Origin: Sulfuricella denitrificans
GTDB taxonomy: Bacteria; Pseudomonadota; Gammaproteobacteria; Burkholderiales; Sulfuricellaceae
Length of the DNA stretch: 64,000 nt
Direction: 5' to 3'
NCBI GenBank assembly: GCA_002632355.1
Contig: NSJJ01000006.1
Location: forward strand, 119,269 to 183,268
Shown piece after piece: positions 18,027 through 27,666 of this stretch; position 1 is the first letter of the stretch; each line of letters begins with the position of its first letter. Below the pieces are notes generated by a model that saw only the letters and a program-made list of their open reading frames with translations, searched no databases and was not told the origin of the DNA. The position numbers and the translations under genes were made by a program.

Positions 18027-18398
18027 ATGATCACTTTAAATACAAGCAGCCCAGCCCAGCCGGCACAGCTTTCCGGGCAGCCTGTCAGTTCAGGCGCGAC
18101 AAAGGCTGTTGCAGACACTCCGGCGCCAGGCAGTACGGTTGAGCAGCCACAGGCAGCAGCTAAACAGCCTACGACTGAACAACTGAAAGGTGCTGTAGAC
18201 AGTATCAATCAGGCAATGCGCCAATCGAACCGGGGTCTGGAATTCAGCGTGGACAGCGCAACAAAAAGGCCCATCGTCAAGATGGTGGACATGGAAACGG
18301 GCGAGGTTATCCGTCAGATTCCGTCAGATGAAACCTTGGCAATTTCGCGTTCGATAGACCATTTCCAGCAGGGCCTCTTGCTCAAGCAAGAAGCGTAA
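18027..18398 (+). CDS. flaG: FlaG family flagellar protein
   Basis: The 123-residue protein has a low-complexity Pro/Gln/Ala N-terminal half and the FlaG core: LEFSVDSATKRPIVKMVD, ETGEVIRQIPSDE and a final helix (ISRSIDHFQQGLLLKQ). FlaG proteins influence filament length and are found next to fliD in many polar flagellates. GAGGAG precedes the ATG. It lies between fliC and fliD in the same direction, 16 nt before fliD, as expected. Confidence 0.88.
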   Translation: MITLNTSSPAQPAQLSGQPVSSGATKAVADTPAPGSTVEQPQAAAKQPTTEQLKGAVDSINQAMRQSNRGLEFSVDSATKRPIVKMVDMETGEVIRQIPSDETLAISRSIDHFQQGLLLKQEA

Positions 18399-18413
18399 CC
18401 GGAGGGTATAACC

Positions 18414-19832
18414 ATGGCAGTCAGTGCTTCCTCTTCGGCTGGCATTGATGTTAATGCCATCGTCACGGGGCTGATGTCTATTGAGCGTCAGCCCATTGAC
18501 AAACTTAACACCAAAGAAGCCAGTTTCAAGTCCAAGCTTACCGCGCTCGGTCTCATTAAAAGCCAGGTTTCCACATTTCAGTCTTCGCTGAAAGGTTTGG
18601 GCAGCACCAGTTCGAGCAACTTTGTCGCATTCAAGGCAACCTCTTCCGATACGTCAATTTTTTCTGCTTCGGCAAGCAGCACCGCAGAAGCGGGCTCTTA
18701 TTCCCTTGAGGTAAGCAGCCTAGCCCAGTCCCAGAAACTGGTTGCAGCCGGTCAGGTCAGCAGCACAGCCGCCATTGGCAATGGAACAACGACTACGGTG
18801 ACATTCGATTTCGGCACCATCAGCGGCGGTACGCTGACAGCCGGCGTTTATAGCGGCGCCACCTTTACTTCAAACGGCAATGGCACCAAAAGCCTCACGA
18901 TCGACAGCACCAACAATACCCTTGAAGGCATAAGAAATGCAATCAATGCGGCCAAAGCGGGAGTCACAGCAACCATCGTCAACGATGGCAGCGGCACGCC
19001 ATACCGCCTTGCGCTTTCTTCGGATAGTACAGGCATCAGTAACAGCATCAAAATCACCACCTCTGGCGGTGATGGCACTATCAACACTTTGCTGGCACAT
19101 GATCCAGGCGGCCTGCCGGCAGCACAGCATCTGAACCAGACTGTTGTCGCCCAGAATGCGAATTTCACGGTAAATGGCATCGCCATCACCAAAAACTCGA
19201 ACATTGTCACCGATGCCGTTCAAGGCGTTGCGCTTACGTTGAACAAGATTACAACTTCGCCCGCAACGCTCACGGTTGCGCGTGATTCATCTGCAGTGAC
19301 TGATGCTGTAGCCGGATTTGTCAAGTCCTATAACGACTTATACACCGCGATGAAAAATGCCTACGCTTACAAATCCACATCGGCACTCGAAGGCGAGGCA
19401 ACGCTGCGTTCCATGCAGACGCAGATGCGCAGCATCGCAAACCAGGTCGTCGGCGGCGGCACGATGTCACAACTCTACGAAATCGGCCTCAATTTCCAGC
19501 TGGATGGCACACTCAGCCTGGACAGTTCAAAGCTGAGCAACGCGATTGCAGCAAATTTCAACGATGTAGCCAATCTGTTTAATAATGCATCCACTGGCTA
19601 CGCCACGAAATTCGACCAATGGGCAACCACTACGCTTGCAGCGGATGGAGCGCTAGCTGCACGAACAAATGGCATCAACGCATCGATCAAGAGCATTGGC
19701 AACCAGCGCGATACACTGGAGACAAGAATGGTGGGTATTGAAAAACGCCTGCGCATTCAATATAGCTCTCTTAACGTCATGTTGAGCGAACTGAGCAAAA
19801 CCAGCGAATATTTAGCCAAGCAGCTAGGATAG
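18414..19832 (+). CDS. fliD: Flagellar hook-associated protein 2 (filament cap)
   Basis: FliD caps the growing filament and helps flagellin monomers fold into place. The 472-residue protein has the N-terminal FliD signature (GIDVNAIVTGLMSIERQPI, followed by a coiled segment), a Ser/Thr-rich middle with a flagellin-hook-like motif (TLEGIRNAINAAKAGVTATI), and the C-terminal coiled domain (KSYNDLYTAMKN, IGNQRDTLETRMVGIEKRLR). The length is normal. GGAGG lies 8 nt before the ATG. It sits in the standard order flaG-fliD-fliS-fliT. Confidence 0.92.
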   Translation: MAVSASSSAGIDVNAIVTGLMSIERQPIDKLNTKEASFKSKLTALGLIKSQVSTFQSSLKGLGSTSSSNFVAFKATSSDTSIFSASASSTAEAGSYSLEVSSLAQSQKLVAAGQVSSTAAIGNGTTTTVTFDFGTISGGTLTAGVYSGATFTSNGNGTKSLTIDSTNNTLEGIRNAINAAKAGVTATIVNDGSGTPYRLALSSDSTGISNSIKITTSGGDGTINTLLAHDPGGLPAAQHLNQTVVAQNANFTVNGIAITKNSNIVTDAVQGVALTLNKITTSPATLTVARDSSAVTDAVAGFVKSYNDLYTAMKNAYAYKSTSALEGEATLRSMQTQMRSIANQVVGGGTMSQLYEIGLNFQLDGTLSLDSSKLSNAIAANFNDVANLFNNASTGYATKFDQWATTTLAADGALAARTNGINASIKSIGNQRDTLETRMVGIEKRLRIQYSSLNVMLSELSKTSEYLAKQLG

Positions 19833-19843
19833 GACACCCAATC

Positions 19844-20293
19844 ATGAACACAACCGTTGCCGTTAATGCATACAAGAATGTCAGCTTTGAATCCGAGATC
19901 ACGGGTGCTGATCCGCATAAGCTCATTTCACTGCTGTTTCGCGGGGCATTGTTTGAAATCGCCAACGCAAGGAAAGGAATTGAGCTCAAGGAAATCGCAG
20001 CAAAGGGAAAGTCCATTTCCAAGGCCATTGCCATTATCAGCGAGGGATTGAACGCCAGTCTCGACAAGAACGTCGGAGGAGAACTGGCACAAAATCTGTC
20101 ATCACTTTATGACTACATGGCCATCAGGCTGCTAGATGCCAATCTGAATAATGATCCAGCCATTCTGGATGAAGTGGCGCACCTGCTGGGTGAATTGAAA
20201 GATGCCTGGGAACACATCCGTCCCGGCAGCATACAAACCGCACAGCAGCCTGCTGTTGCAGCCAACGCTCAGCGAGCCTATGGCAGTGCCTGA
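19844..20293 (+). CDS. fliS: Flagellar export chaperone for flagellin
   Basis: FliS binds the C-terminal helix of flagellin in the cytoplasm and keeps it from polymerising before export. The 149-residue product has AYKNVSFESEITGADPHKLI at its start and FRGALFEIANARKGIE, both typical of FliS, and the LYDYMAIRLLDANLNND helix that contacts flagellin. A Gln/Ala-rich tail ends the protein. It follows fliD by 11 nt and overlaps the fliT start by 14 nt. Confidence 0.92.
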   Translation: MNTTVAVNAYKNVSFESEITGADPHKLISLLFRGALFEIANARKGIELKEIAAKGKSISKAIAIISEGLNASLDKNVGGELAQNLSSLYDYMAIRLLDANLNNDPAILDEVAHLLGELKDAWEHIRPGSIQTAQQPAVAANAQRAYGSA

Positions 20294-20633
20294 TCCATCA
20301 GGACCTTCCCGCCTCATCGAAAAGTACGAACTGCTCTCTGCACTTGCTGGTCAGATGAGAGAAGCAGCAAACCTTGGCGAATGGGAAAAACTCACGCTCA
20401 TCGAGCAGCAATGCACTGAAGTGGTCAGTGACATCAAGTCACTGGATGCAAGCCTGGAACTCGACGAAACCACTCACCAACGCAAGACGCAATTGATCCA
20501 TAAAATCCTTGCCGATCATGCCGAAGTCGACAAATACACACGTCTCTGGATGAACGAGTTGCAAGGCAATCTGGAAACCATCGCGAAAAGCAATCGCCAG
20601 GAACAACGTCTACAGGACACCTACGGCATTTAA
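20280..20633 (+). CDS. fliT: FliT-like flagellar chaperone
   Basis: A small helical protein (117 residues from ATG 20280) in the position normally held by fliT, the chaperone for the FliD cap. Sequence conservation of FliT is low; the pattern LLSALAGQMREAANLGEWEKL, the glutamine/glutamate-rich central helix and a final LQDTYG fit. The frame extends upstream to 20202 inside fliS, but the ATG at 20280, with a 14-nt overlap, is the sensible start. It is the last gene of the flagellar run and faces the DUF3025 gene convergently. Confidence 0.75.
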   Translation: MAVPDPSGPSRLIEKYELLSALAGQMREAANLGEWEKLTLIEQQCTEVVSDIKSLDASLELDETTHQRKTQLIHKILADHAEVDKYTRLWMNELQGNLETIAKSNRQEQRLQDTYGI

Positions 20634-20656
20634 AAAGATAACTCAAGCCACCCCAC

Positions 20657-21505
20657 CTATGACGAACGCCTGCTGTGTATTTGTGGCCTGAAATACCCGG
20701 TATTTTCATAAAACACTTCTAACCTATTGTCTTTGCACCACCCGGGCACACCCAGTAATGGCACTGGCGTCAGATCCTGATTGCTTATCGGCAAACCCGA
20801 TGAAAATCTTTCTGTCAGCAATTCATCGACAATTTCTGATTGGGCCACTTTTCCAGACGAAAAAAAATCGCTGCTTACTTTGATCATCAAGCCTTTTCCC
20901 GTCATTCCGATATATGGATTCAGTGCTTTTTCATTCAATGAGTGCCCAAAAACAAGGAAGCCCATTTGACCGATCAAAGACTGACGCTTCCTCCAGAACA
21001 GTTCATGCCATTTAAAATCCTGCAGCAAACCTGCCAGCTCATTATCTGAATAGAGTACGACAACCCCGCTTTCATCAAACAAGGTAAGCGCATCTCGTGT
21101 TTTATCTCGATTACCCGCTTCTGAAGACTGTGTAATTGACTCGAAATGGCGTGCATTCAATGCACTCTTGGTTGATGGAAATGCAAGCCAGGCCAGCGCA
21201 TTGAACAAATCGTGCCAGTTTTCGGAGCGCGTCTGAACTTCACCTCTAAGATATATCCGCGCCTCGTATTTTTCTTCCAGGCAGGTGGGTTTTGTACCCT
21301 GTGCGACAAAGCGGACAGAAACGCCGCTGGCAGTCAGGATTTCAGGAGAAAGTAGCGCATTGAGTTCTGCCAGGGTCGGCCAGCGATCGAACTCAGCCAG
21401 CCCGGATCCCACACCACGCAGCGGCTCGAACATGGGGGAGCCATGCAGAAAGTTTTGCCGCCACTCATCCATGACGGTCAAGGCAGGCGAAATAAACCAG
21501 AGCAT
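20657..21505 (-). CDS. DUF3025 family protein
   Basis: The 282-residue product matches what I know of DUF3025 proteins, found in many betaproteobacteria and gammaproteobacteria: WHDLFNALAWLAFPSTKSAL and NARHFE, then LTLFDESGVVV and GHSLNEKALNPYIGMTGKGL. No biochemical role is established. It ends the minus-strand run that starts with rnfA. The start could be ATG 21505, overlapping DUF1841 by 41 nt, or ATG 21472, overlapping by 8 nt; the shorter version fits the operon style better. Confidence 0.8.
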   Translation of the reverse strand: MLWFISPALTVMDEWRQNFLHGSPMFEPLRGVGSGLAEFDRWPTLAELNALLSPEILTASGVSVRFVAQGTKPTCLEEKYEARIYLRGEVQTRSENWHDLFNALAWLAFPSTKSALNARHFESITQSSEAGNRDKTRDALTLFDESGVVVLYSDNELAGLLQDFKWHELFWRKRQSLIGQMGFLVFGHSLNEKALNPYIGMTGKGLMIKVSSDFFSSGKVAQSEIVDELLTERFSSGLPISNQDLTPVPLLGVPGWCKDNRLEVFYENTGYFRPQIHSRRSS

Positions 21506-21890
21506 CGGGCTGCGTACGGTTGCGCTGCGCCTGCCAGATCATCTCGCCCAAACATTCCATCACCTGATGCAGGGCGTCATGCGGGTCACCGTTTTGCTCC
21601 AGCAGCTTCTGGTAGCGCCCCTTGATGCCTGGCGGCTGGTCGATTGAAAGTTGCTCGGCAATGGCGAGATGCAGGCTGAGGTGCAGAAAAGGGTTGGTCT
21701 CGCCCTGCTCGGGCAGATAATCCTGATCCAGGTAGCGTTCGGAATTGTTGAGCAGGTGATGGTATTCGGGATGTTGTTGCAGGATTTCCAGCGTCATGCT
21801 TTCCAGCGCACTCAAAGGCTGGTGCTGATGGTATTTATCCCAGGTATCGAACAGAAACTGGCGCGCCTGATCGCGACTGGGGTTAAACAT
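21465..21890 (-). CDS. DUF1841 family protein
   Basis: A 141-residue protein starting MFNPSRDQARQFLFDTWDKY, the usual beginning of DUF1841 proteins of proteobacteria. It also has the HPEYHHLL and ETNPFLHLSLHLAI segments, which are rich in histidine. Function unknown. I chose the ATG at 21890 rather than 21917 because family members begin at MFNP. It overlaps the upstream FIST gene by 8 nt and the downstream DUF3025 gene slightly, indicating one transcript. Confidence 0.82.
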   Translation of the reverse strand: MFNPSRDQARQFLFDTWDKYHQHQPLSALESMTLEILQQHPEYHHLLNNSERYLDQDYLPEQGETNPFLHLSLHLAIAEQLSIDQPPGIKGRYQKLLEQNGDPHDALHQVMECLGEMIWQAQRNRTQPDALVYFACLDRHG

Positions 21891-22974
21891 GGCGAAATAG
21901 CCCCAGCACCGCTGCATATTGGAATAACTGGTTACTGCCGTTGAAAGGCGCGATTTCGCCGTTGCCGTAAAATCCTATCAATGGCATACCAGGAAAGCGC
22001 TTATGAATGATCTGCAGATCCAGATCGACACCACCATAAAAATAGGGCCCCCGCCCCATGCAGGGAAAACACAGGCCAAAATCAGGCATGCCATGCAGCT
22101 CCTGTTGCAGCGTTTCCAGCATAAGACGCATATCACGCTCGGCAGCCAGTGACTGCCTCATCGCCCAGAATAAATATTCACCTGCCACAGGTCGAGCCGA
22201 CAGGGTAACCGTTCCTTTTTCCGGATCGACAGCAATAATGGGCGCCGAACGGAACCGGCCTTCCGCAATGGCCGTGGCAGGATCACCATAAGTGATCCCG
22301 GCCATGACAAGATGAAGGGGAAGCTTTTCCTGATTTCTTAACTCCAGTGGCAATTCACGCGTCAGCACATTGAGCGCCGGCTGTCCCGCAATGGCGAGCA
22401 CATCAAAGTCTTTTGCCTGAGTAATTTCGAACGGCTGCAGACTCAACGGACGAACACCCTGCGATACACCGACCACACCACGCATACCCTCTATGACGAC
22501 CTCGATTCGCCCGCTCTGCGCGACCCTGCTACTGTTCCATACGCAGAAGGGTCCCTGCCCTGTGGCATCTCCCGACACCCCTCCGAAGCGCTCTCCGGGT
22601 TTATCCAGCCATTCGGTATGAATAGCATTGGGCGCCGTCAGGGTAAGCAGCAGATCTTCATCCTGCGATTGATGCACTGGCTCCAGGCTGACCCCGTCAC
22701 TGAATACCATGGCAGCAGCTGCTGGGGTATCCAGAACCCAGTCCTCCTCGGTGAAGATGCCAGCGGCACTGCAGCCAACGATCTGGGTGCAGTTTGCCAC
22801 CCGGGCCGCAGCTCGCAGCGCGGGCTGCGGTTCACGGGCGAATTCCGGCGTCAGGAACAGCAACACGCTGGTGGCGATGCCAATACCTGCCTTTCCCATT
22901 GCAGCAGAAACTGCCTGATATGCCAGTTCATCACTGGCGGTATGGCTGGTGGCCAGACCCGTTGCAACTTTCAT
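21883..22974 (-). CDS. FIST domain sensory protein
   Basis: The 363-residue protein has a FIST N-terminal domain (IGIATSVLLFLTPEFA, VGCSAAGIFTEEDW) and a FIST_C domain (LHLVMAGITYGD, GRFRSAPIIAVDPEKGTV, ending in FYGNGEIAP). FIST domains are thought to bind small ligands such as amino acids and feed signalling chains. Here there is no attached output domain, so it may act alone or with a partner elsewhere. Its ATG directly abuts the nth stop codon, so it is probably co-transcribed with rnf-nth. Confidence 0.82.
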   Translation of the reverse strand: MKVATGLATSHTASDELAYQAVSAAMGKAGIGIATSVLLFLTPEFAREPQPALRAAARVANCTQIVGCSAAGIFTEEDWVLDTPAAAAMVFSDGVSLEPVHQSQDEDLLLTLTAPNAIHTEWLDKPGERFGGVSGDATGQGPFCVWNSSRVAQSGRIEVVIEGMRGVVGVSQGVRPLSLQPFEITQAKDFDVLAIAGQPALNVLTRELPLELRNQEKLPLHLVMAGITYGDPATAIAEGRFRSAPIIAVDPEKGTVTLSARPVAGEYLFWAMRQSLAAERDMRLMLETLQQELHGMPDFGLCFPCMGRGPYFYGGVDLDLQIIHKRFPGMPLIGFYGNGEIAPFNGSNQLFQYAAVLGLFRHV

Positions 22975-23613
22975 TTAGCGCGTCTTTTCCCTGAATTCGC
23001 ACAGATCCCGTATCTGACATTCTCCACACAGTGGTTTGCGCGCCTTGCACACATAACGTCCGTGCAATATCAGCCAGTGATGGGCATCGTGCCTGAACTG
23101 TGGCTCGACAACCTTGAGCAGTTTCTTTTCCACTTCCAGCACGGTTTTACCCGGTGCCAGGCCAGTGCGGTTGGCAACACGAAAAATATGTGTATCCACG
23201 GCAATGGTGGGCTGACCAAAAGCAGTATTGAGAACGACATTGGCCGTCTTGCGACCCACACCGGGCAACATTTCCAGCGATTCCCGTACAGATGGCACCT
23301 CGCCGCCGTGCTGCTCCAGCAGCATCTGGCAGGTTTCGATCAGATGCTTGCCCTTGCTGTTATAGAGACCGATGGTATTGATATATTCCTTCAACCCATC
23401 CAGGCCCAGTTCGAGGATAGCCTGCGGCGTATTGGCCACAGGAAACAGTTTTGCAGTAGCGAGGTTTACGCTTTTATCGGTTGCCTGCGCCGAAAGCAAA
23501 ACCGCCACCAGCAACTCAAACGGGGTGCGGTAAACCAGTTCGGTAGTGGGATGAGGATTGCCGGCCTGGAAACGGGTAAATATTTCCCGGCGCTTGGCAG
23601 CGTTCACAGGCAA
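22975..23613 (-). CDS. nth: Endonuclease III
   Basis: DNA glycosylase/AP lyase that removes oxidised pyrimidines in base excision repair. The 212-residue protein shows the helix-hairpin-helix LPGVGRKTANVVL with the catalytic lysine, the catalytic aspartate in VDTHIFRVANR, and the C-terminal [4Fe-4S] loop C-X6-C-X2-C-X5-C (CKARKPLCGECQIRDLC). All features are intact. It directly follows rnfE, the arrangement seen in E. coli and many relatives. Confidence 0.95.
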   Translation of the reverse strand: MPVNAAKRREIFTRFQAGNPHPTTELVYRTPFELLVAVLLSAQATDKSVNLATAKLFPVANTPQAILELGLDGLKEYINTIGLYNSKGKHLIETCQMLLEQHGGEVPSVRESLEMLPGVGRKTANVVLNTAFGQPTIAVDTHIFRVANRTGLAPGKTVLEVEKKLLKVVEPQFRHDAHHWLILHGRYVCKARKPLCGECQIRDLCEFREKTR

Positions 23614-23619
23614 GCCAAA

Positions 23620-24309
23620 TCAGGCGGCAGCAGTTGCTGCTTGCGAAGCTTGGGCGGGCTCAACCCTGGCTGACTTTCGCTGGTCCAGCCAGTTCTTGCC
23701 TGCAATAAGCAGTCCCAGTCCGATGAAAGCCCCAGGGGGCAATATGGCGAGGAGAAAACCGTGGTAATCCGGAATGACCGTAATTATCCAGGATTTGGCG
23801 GACGCGCCAAATGCCAGGTCGATGCCGGACAGCAAAGTGCCCTTGCCGAGTATCTCGCGCATTCCGCCCAGTACCGCGAGCGTCAGAGTCAGGCCAAGGC
23901 CGACCATGAAGCCATCCACCATGGAGGGGAAGACGGCGTTCTTCGAAGCGAAGGCCTCGGCACGCCCCAGCACGTTGCAGTTCACCACAATCAGGGGTAC
24001 GAAGATGCCCAGTACCAGGTACAGGGGCTGAACAAAAGCATTCATCGACAGGTCGATGATGGTCACCAGCACAGCAATGATCAGGATATAAACCGGTATG
24101 CGGATTTCACGCGGAATCCAGCTTCGCGCCAGCGACACGATGCCATTGCTGAAAGCCATCACCAGGACAGTAGCGATGCCCAGTCCCACGCCATTGACCA
24201 CGGATGTGCTCACAGCGAGCAAGGGGCACAGACCCAGCAGCGCCACGATGCCGGCGTTGTTCTTCCACAAGCCGTTCCAGATGATTTCCCTGTAGTTTGC
24301 TTCACTCAT
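23620..24309 (-). CDS. rnfE: Rnf/Rsx electron transport complex subunit E
   Basis: An integral membrane subunit of about 229 residues with six predicted helices, related to RnfA and NqrD. It begins with NYREIIWNGLWKNNAGIVALLGLCPLLAVST, where LLGLCPLL places the cysteine that coordinates the membrane iron centre between RnfA and RnfE; the second conserved cysteine is in VPLIVVNCNVLGRAEAFA. The tail is alanine rich. It overlaps rnfG by 4 nt and ends the six-gene rnf set before nth. Confidence 0.93.
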   Translation of the reverse strand: MSEANYREIIWNGLWKNNAGIVALLGLCPLLAVSTSVVNGVGLGIATVLVMAFSNGIVSLARSWIPREIRIPVYILIIAVLVTIIDLSMNAFVQPLYLVLGIFVPLIVVNCNVLGRAEAFASKNAVFPSMVDGFMVGLGLTLTLAVLGGMREILGKGTLLSGIDLAFGASAKSWIITVIPDYHGFLLAILPPGAFIGLGLLIAGKNWLDQRKSARVEPAQASQAATAAA

Positions 24310-24947
24310 GTTGTTGCTCCTGTACCGGCAAGAGAGAAAAGCTTCTCATGATTGGCGGAATACCACACCAGCACCTTGTGCACTGCCTTGACCACGGCCC
24401 GGGGTGTAATCGTCGCGCCGGTCATGTAGTCGAACTGCCCACCGTCTTTTTTGACTTTCCACTCATTGGACGGGTATTTCTCCAGAGAAGTGCCATCAAA
24501 TACCTTGATCCAGTTGCTCTTGGCAATTTCGATATAATCGCCCAGACCCGGGGTTTCCTTGTGAGTCACCACACGCACGCCGGAAATTTCACCATTCGAC
24601 TTGATGGCAATGAGAAGTTTGATTTTTCCTGCATAGCCATCGGGCGCAATGGCTTCAAGTACCACCGCCACGGGTTTGCCGTCTTTCAATGCGCGATAGG
24701 CCAGCGTCGGCTCAGCCGTGCCGAGTTCGGGTACCGCAGGCAAATCAGCCGCATCCCGGATGATGTCATTATCGTACAAAGCCGGTGGCAAAATCTGGGC
24801 AATCAGTGCCAGCTTGGCCTTTTTCTCGCTTGCGGCGATATTGTCCCTGGTCGCTTCGAAAGTCACGGCCAGCATGCTTGTTCCAACCAGGGCAAAAGCC
24901 GCCAGCACCATGGCGAGTTTGGTGGAATGCCGGGTATAGATGCTCAT
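24306..24947 (-). CDS. rnfG: Rnf/Rsx electron transport complex subunit G
   Basis: A 213-residue subunit with one N-terminal membrane anchor (LAMVLAAFALVGTSML) and an exposed FMN-binding domain. The flavinylation motif is present as TGATIT, where the final threonine carries covalent FMN. ATG 24947 overlaps the rnfD stop as ATGA; an earlier in-frame ATG at 24968 lies inside rnfD. Position rnfD-rnfG-rnfE is standard. Electrons pass through this subunit between the ferredoxin/NADH side and the membrane. Confidence 0.93.
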   Translation of the reverse strand: MSIYTRHSTKLAMVLAAFALVGTSMLAVTFEATRDNIAASEKKAKLALIAQILPPALYDNDIIRDAADLPAVPELGTAEPTLAYRALKDGKPVAVVLEAIAPDGYAGKIKLLIAIKSNGEISGVRVVTHKETPGLGDYIEIAKSNWIKVFDGTSLEKYPSNEWKVKKDGGQFDYMTGATITPRAVVKAVHKVLVWYSANHEKLFSLAGTGATT

Positions 24948-25990
24948 TCCTTCCCGCCCTTGAACCATTTGCCTGCGTGACCGAATACGCGAGGCTGAGT
25001 ATAAGCATCAATCAGCGGTACGGCCGAATTGAGAAACAGCACCGCGAAAGCCACGCCATCCGGGTAGCCCCCGAGCACACGAATGACATAGGCGCTGACG
25101 CCGATCCCGGCACCAAAAATCAGTTTGCCCATTGGCGTTGTGGGACTGGTGACATAATCGGTGGCAATGAAAAAGGCGCCCAGCATGGTCCCCCCGGCAA
25201 AAAGATGGAACATCGGCGAAGCATAATGACCGGGATCGAAAAGATAGAACAAGCCTGCAGTACCAAACATGGCGGCCAGAAAAGATGCCGGGATATGCCA
25301 GCTGATGATGCGTTGCTGCCACAGGAACAGCCCACCGAGCAGATAGAAAAGCGCGATGATTTCCGTCCCCTTTCCACTCAGGATGCTGAATATCTTTCCG
25401 GACTGTATCTCTGATATTTCCCGATCGAGATGAAGCTGGGTTTTCAGCGTATCCAGCGGAGTCGCCATAGTAATCGCATCGAGCCTGTCACCTGCAGGAA
25501 ATTCCCCGCCAAACATGAAATCCATCTGCTGGGTAAAGCTCCAGTGGCTTTGCGCCAGCATATCGGGTGCCGGCCAGTGCGTCATGTGCGAAGGGAAGGA
25601 AATCATCAGAGCCGCAAATCCCACCATGGCGGGATTGAAGAGATTATTCCCCAGACCGCCATAAAGATGCTTTGCGACCAGAATGGCGAATACCGTACCC
25701 ACGACCACCAGCCACCATGGCGCCAGGGGAGGAATAGAAAGCGCAAGCAGCCAGGCCGTCACCAAGGCGCTGCCATCAAGCAGATAAACACGCAGCGGGT
25801 AGCGACGCAGATGCAGCACCGCTGCCTCGGTAAGCAGTGCCGCGACACTGGCCAGCAAAATACTGACGAGAATGGCCGGGCCGAAAAAAAACACGTAAAC
25901 GGCGATGGCCGGCAGCAAGGCCGCCAGCACCTTGAGCATGATAACGTTTACCGTGGCCTGTTCAGCCACAAGAGGTGAATTCATGCTCAT
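24944..25990 (-). CDS. rnfD: Rnf/Rsx electron transport complex subunit D
   Basis: A 348-residue multi-spanning protein with about ten hydrophobic segments. DGSALVTAWLLALSIPP and KHLYGGLGNNLFNPAMVG are strongly conserved in RnfD/NqrB. The FMN-threonine motif appears as ITMATPLD. The protein is part of the ion-translocating core. The start ATG overlaps the rnfC stop by 4 nt, and the gene overlaps rnfG by 4 nt. Confidence 0.93.
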   Translation of the reverse strand: MSMNSPLVAEQATVNVIMLKVLAALLPAIAVYVFFFGPAILVSILLASVAALLTEAAVLHLRRYPLRVYLLDGSALVTAWLLALSIPPLAPWWLVVVGTVFAILVAKHLYGGLGNNLFNPAMVGFAALMISFPSHMTHWPAPDMLAQSHWSFTQQMDFMFGGEFPAGDRLDAITMATPLDTLKTQLHLDREISEIQSGKIFSILSGKGTEIIALFYLLGGLFLWQQRIISWHIPASFLAAMFGTAGLFYLFDPGHYASPMFHLFAGGTMLGAFFIATDYVTSPTTPMGKLIFGAGIGVSAYVIRVLGGYPDGVAFAVLFLNSAVPLIDAYTQPRVFGHAGKWFKGGKE

Positions 25991-27666
25991 GCGCCCTGCC
26001 CTTCATCGGATTTCTGTATCGCTACACGCTGCCCGGCGGTTTCGCTGGCCTGAGCACGCCTCAGATCGATTTCATCTATTTTTGCCTGAGCTTCCGCTGG
26101 CAGATCATCCACGTTCTGCGGCTTCACTGCAGCCTTCTTAGCCTTGGCGCGTTCAATTGCAGCCTGAATCGCGGCTTTTTTTGCCGCCGCGGCATCATCC
26201 GCACCCGCTACAGATTCTCCCGAACCGGCAGTCGTTTCTGCGGCCTTGGCTGCCATTTCAGCCGCCTTGGCAGCATGCCTGGCAGCTTTTTCCTGTTTTT
26301 CCCTTTCCTGGCGGAATTCGCGGAATTCATGCCGCTCGCGCGCCAGGTCGGCCGCCTTTCTGTCTTTTTCATGCGCCAGCATTTCGCTCTTGGCAAAACG
26401 GTAAAACTGCACCAGAGGAATATGACTGGGACAAACATAGTTGCAGCAACCGCATTCAATGCAATCGAACAACTTGTACTCTCTGGCCTTTTCAAAATTT
26501 CTGGATTTTGAAAACCAGAACAACTCTTGTGGCTGCAACTCAGCCGGGCAGGCCTGGGCGCAGCGCGCACAGCGGATGCACGGCATGGCGCGGGGCAATG
26601 GCGGAAAAAGAGCCTGCGAGGTTGCAATGATGCAGTTGGTCGCTTTTACAACCGGCACACTCAAATCTAGCAATGGCACACCCATCATCGGCCCACCCAT
26701 GAGGTAGCCTGTAGTATCTGCCTTGGGTCTGGCAAGCTTGAGCAGATCGCCGATCGGCGTGCCGATCAGGACTTCATAATTGCGCGGCTCATCCATATTG
26801 CCAGTCAGCGTCACCAGGCGCGATATAACAGGCTCGCCATGGTTGATCACGCGGTGCATGGTATAAACCGTAGCGACATTGAAACACTGGATCCCCATCT
26901 GGGTTGGATGACCGCCACTGGTCACTTCCTTGCCGGTAAGCAACTTGATCAACTGTTTTGCACTGCCACTGGGATAAAGTGTGGGTACCGCCACCACTTC
27001 GAAGCCAGTTTCCTCGCATGCGGCCTGCATGGCCGCGATGGCCTGCGGCTTGTTGTCCTCGATGCCGATCAGGACTTCCCTGGCACCCATGATGTATTGA
27101 GCGATCGAGATGCCTTTCACCACTTCCGCTGCACGCTCGCGCATCAGCATATCGTCGCAGCTGATGAAAGGCTCGCACTCAGCAGCGTTGATCACCAGCG
27201 TATCCAGGCCACTGGCATTGAGTTTGACATGGCTGGGGAACACTGCCCCACCCAAACCGACCACGCCCATATCCTGAAAATGCTGACGCAACAAAGCGGG
27301 GTCTGTATTGCAAAAATCCATTTTCTGGCGCTCGACCCAGCGCTCCTCGCCATCGGTTTCCAGCACGATGGAAAGATCAGGCAGGCCGGAAACATGCGGA
27401 GCCGGCTGCTTTTCGATTGCGACGACACGCCCCGAACTGGGCGCATGCACCGATGAAGAAATCAACCCCTCCGCTGCGCCAATCAACTGGCCTTTCAGAA
27501 CCTGATCACCAACAGCCACCACTGGACTGGCGGGGCTCCCGCTGTGCTGACGCAAGGTAACAACCAGACGGGCCGGCAGGGGCGCGACAGCAATTCCGTG
27601 CTGGGTCGATGGACTCTTGTGCTCGGCCGGGTGAATTCCGCCATGAAAAGGAAAAAGGGGTCTCAT
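25987..27666 (-). CDS. rnfC: Rnf/Rsx electron transport complex subunit C
   Basis: The 559-residue peripheral subunit has an N-terminal biotinyl-lipoyl-like fold with [11 protein letters not shown], a flavin/NADH-binding Rossmann part ([27 protein letters not shown]) and two 4Fe-4S motifs in [12 protein letters not shown] and [12 protein letters not shown]. After the ferredoxin region comes an Ala/Lys/Glu-rich extension of about 130 residues, typical of proteobacterial RnfC and variable in length. It contacts NADH. It overlaps rnfB and rnfD by 4 nt each. Confidence 0.94.
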   Translation of the reverse strand: MRPLFPFHGGIHPAEHKSPSTQHGIAVAPLPARLVVTLRQHSGSPASPVVAVGDQVLKGQLIGAAEGLISSSVHAPSSGRVVAIEKQPAPHVSGLPDLSIVLETDGEERWVERQKMDFCNTDPALLRQHFQDMGVVGLGGAVFPSHVKLNASGLDTLVINAAECEPFISCDDMLMRERAAEVVKGISIAQYIMGAREVLIGIEDNKPQAIAAMQAACEETGFEVVAVPTLYPSGSAKQLIKLLTGKEVTSGGHPTQMGIQCFNVATVYTMHRVINHGEPVISRLVTLTGNMDEPRNYEVLIGTPIGDLLKLARPKADTTGYLMGGPMMGVPLLDLSVPVVKATNCIIATSQALFPPLPRAMPCIRCARCAQACPAELQPQELFWFSKSRNFEKAREYKLFDCIECGCCNYVCPSHIPLVQFYRFAKSEMLAHEKDRKAADLARERHEFREFRQEREKQEKAARHAAKAAEMAAKAAETTAGSGESVAGADDAAAAKKAAIQAAIERAKAKKAAVKPQNVDDLPAEAQAKIDEIDLRRAQASETAGQRVAIQKSDEGQGA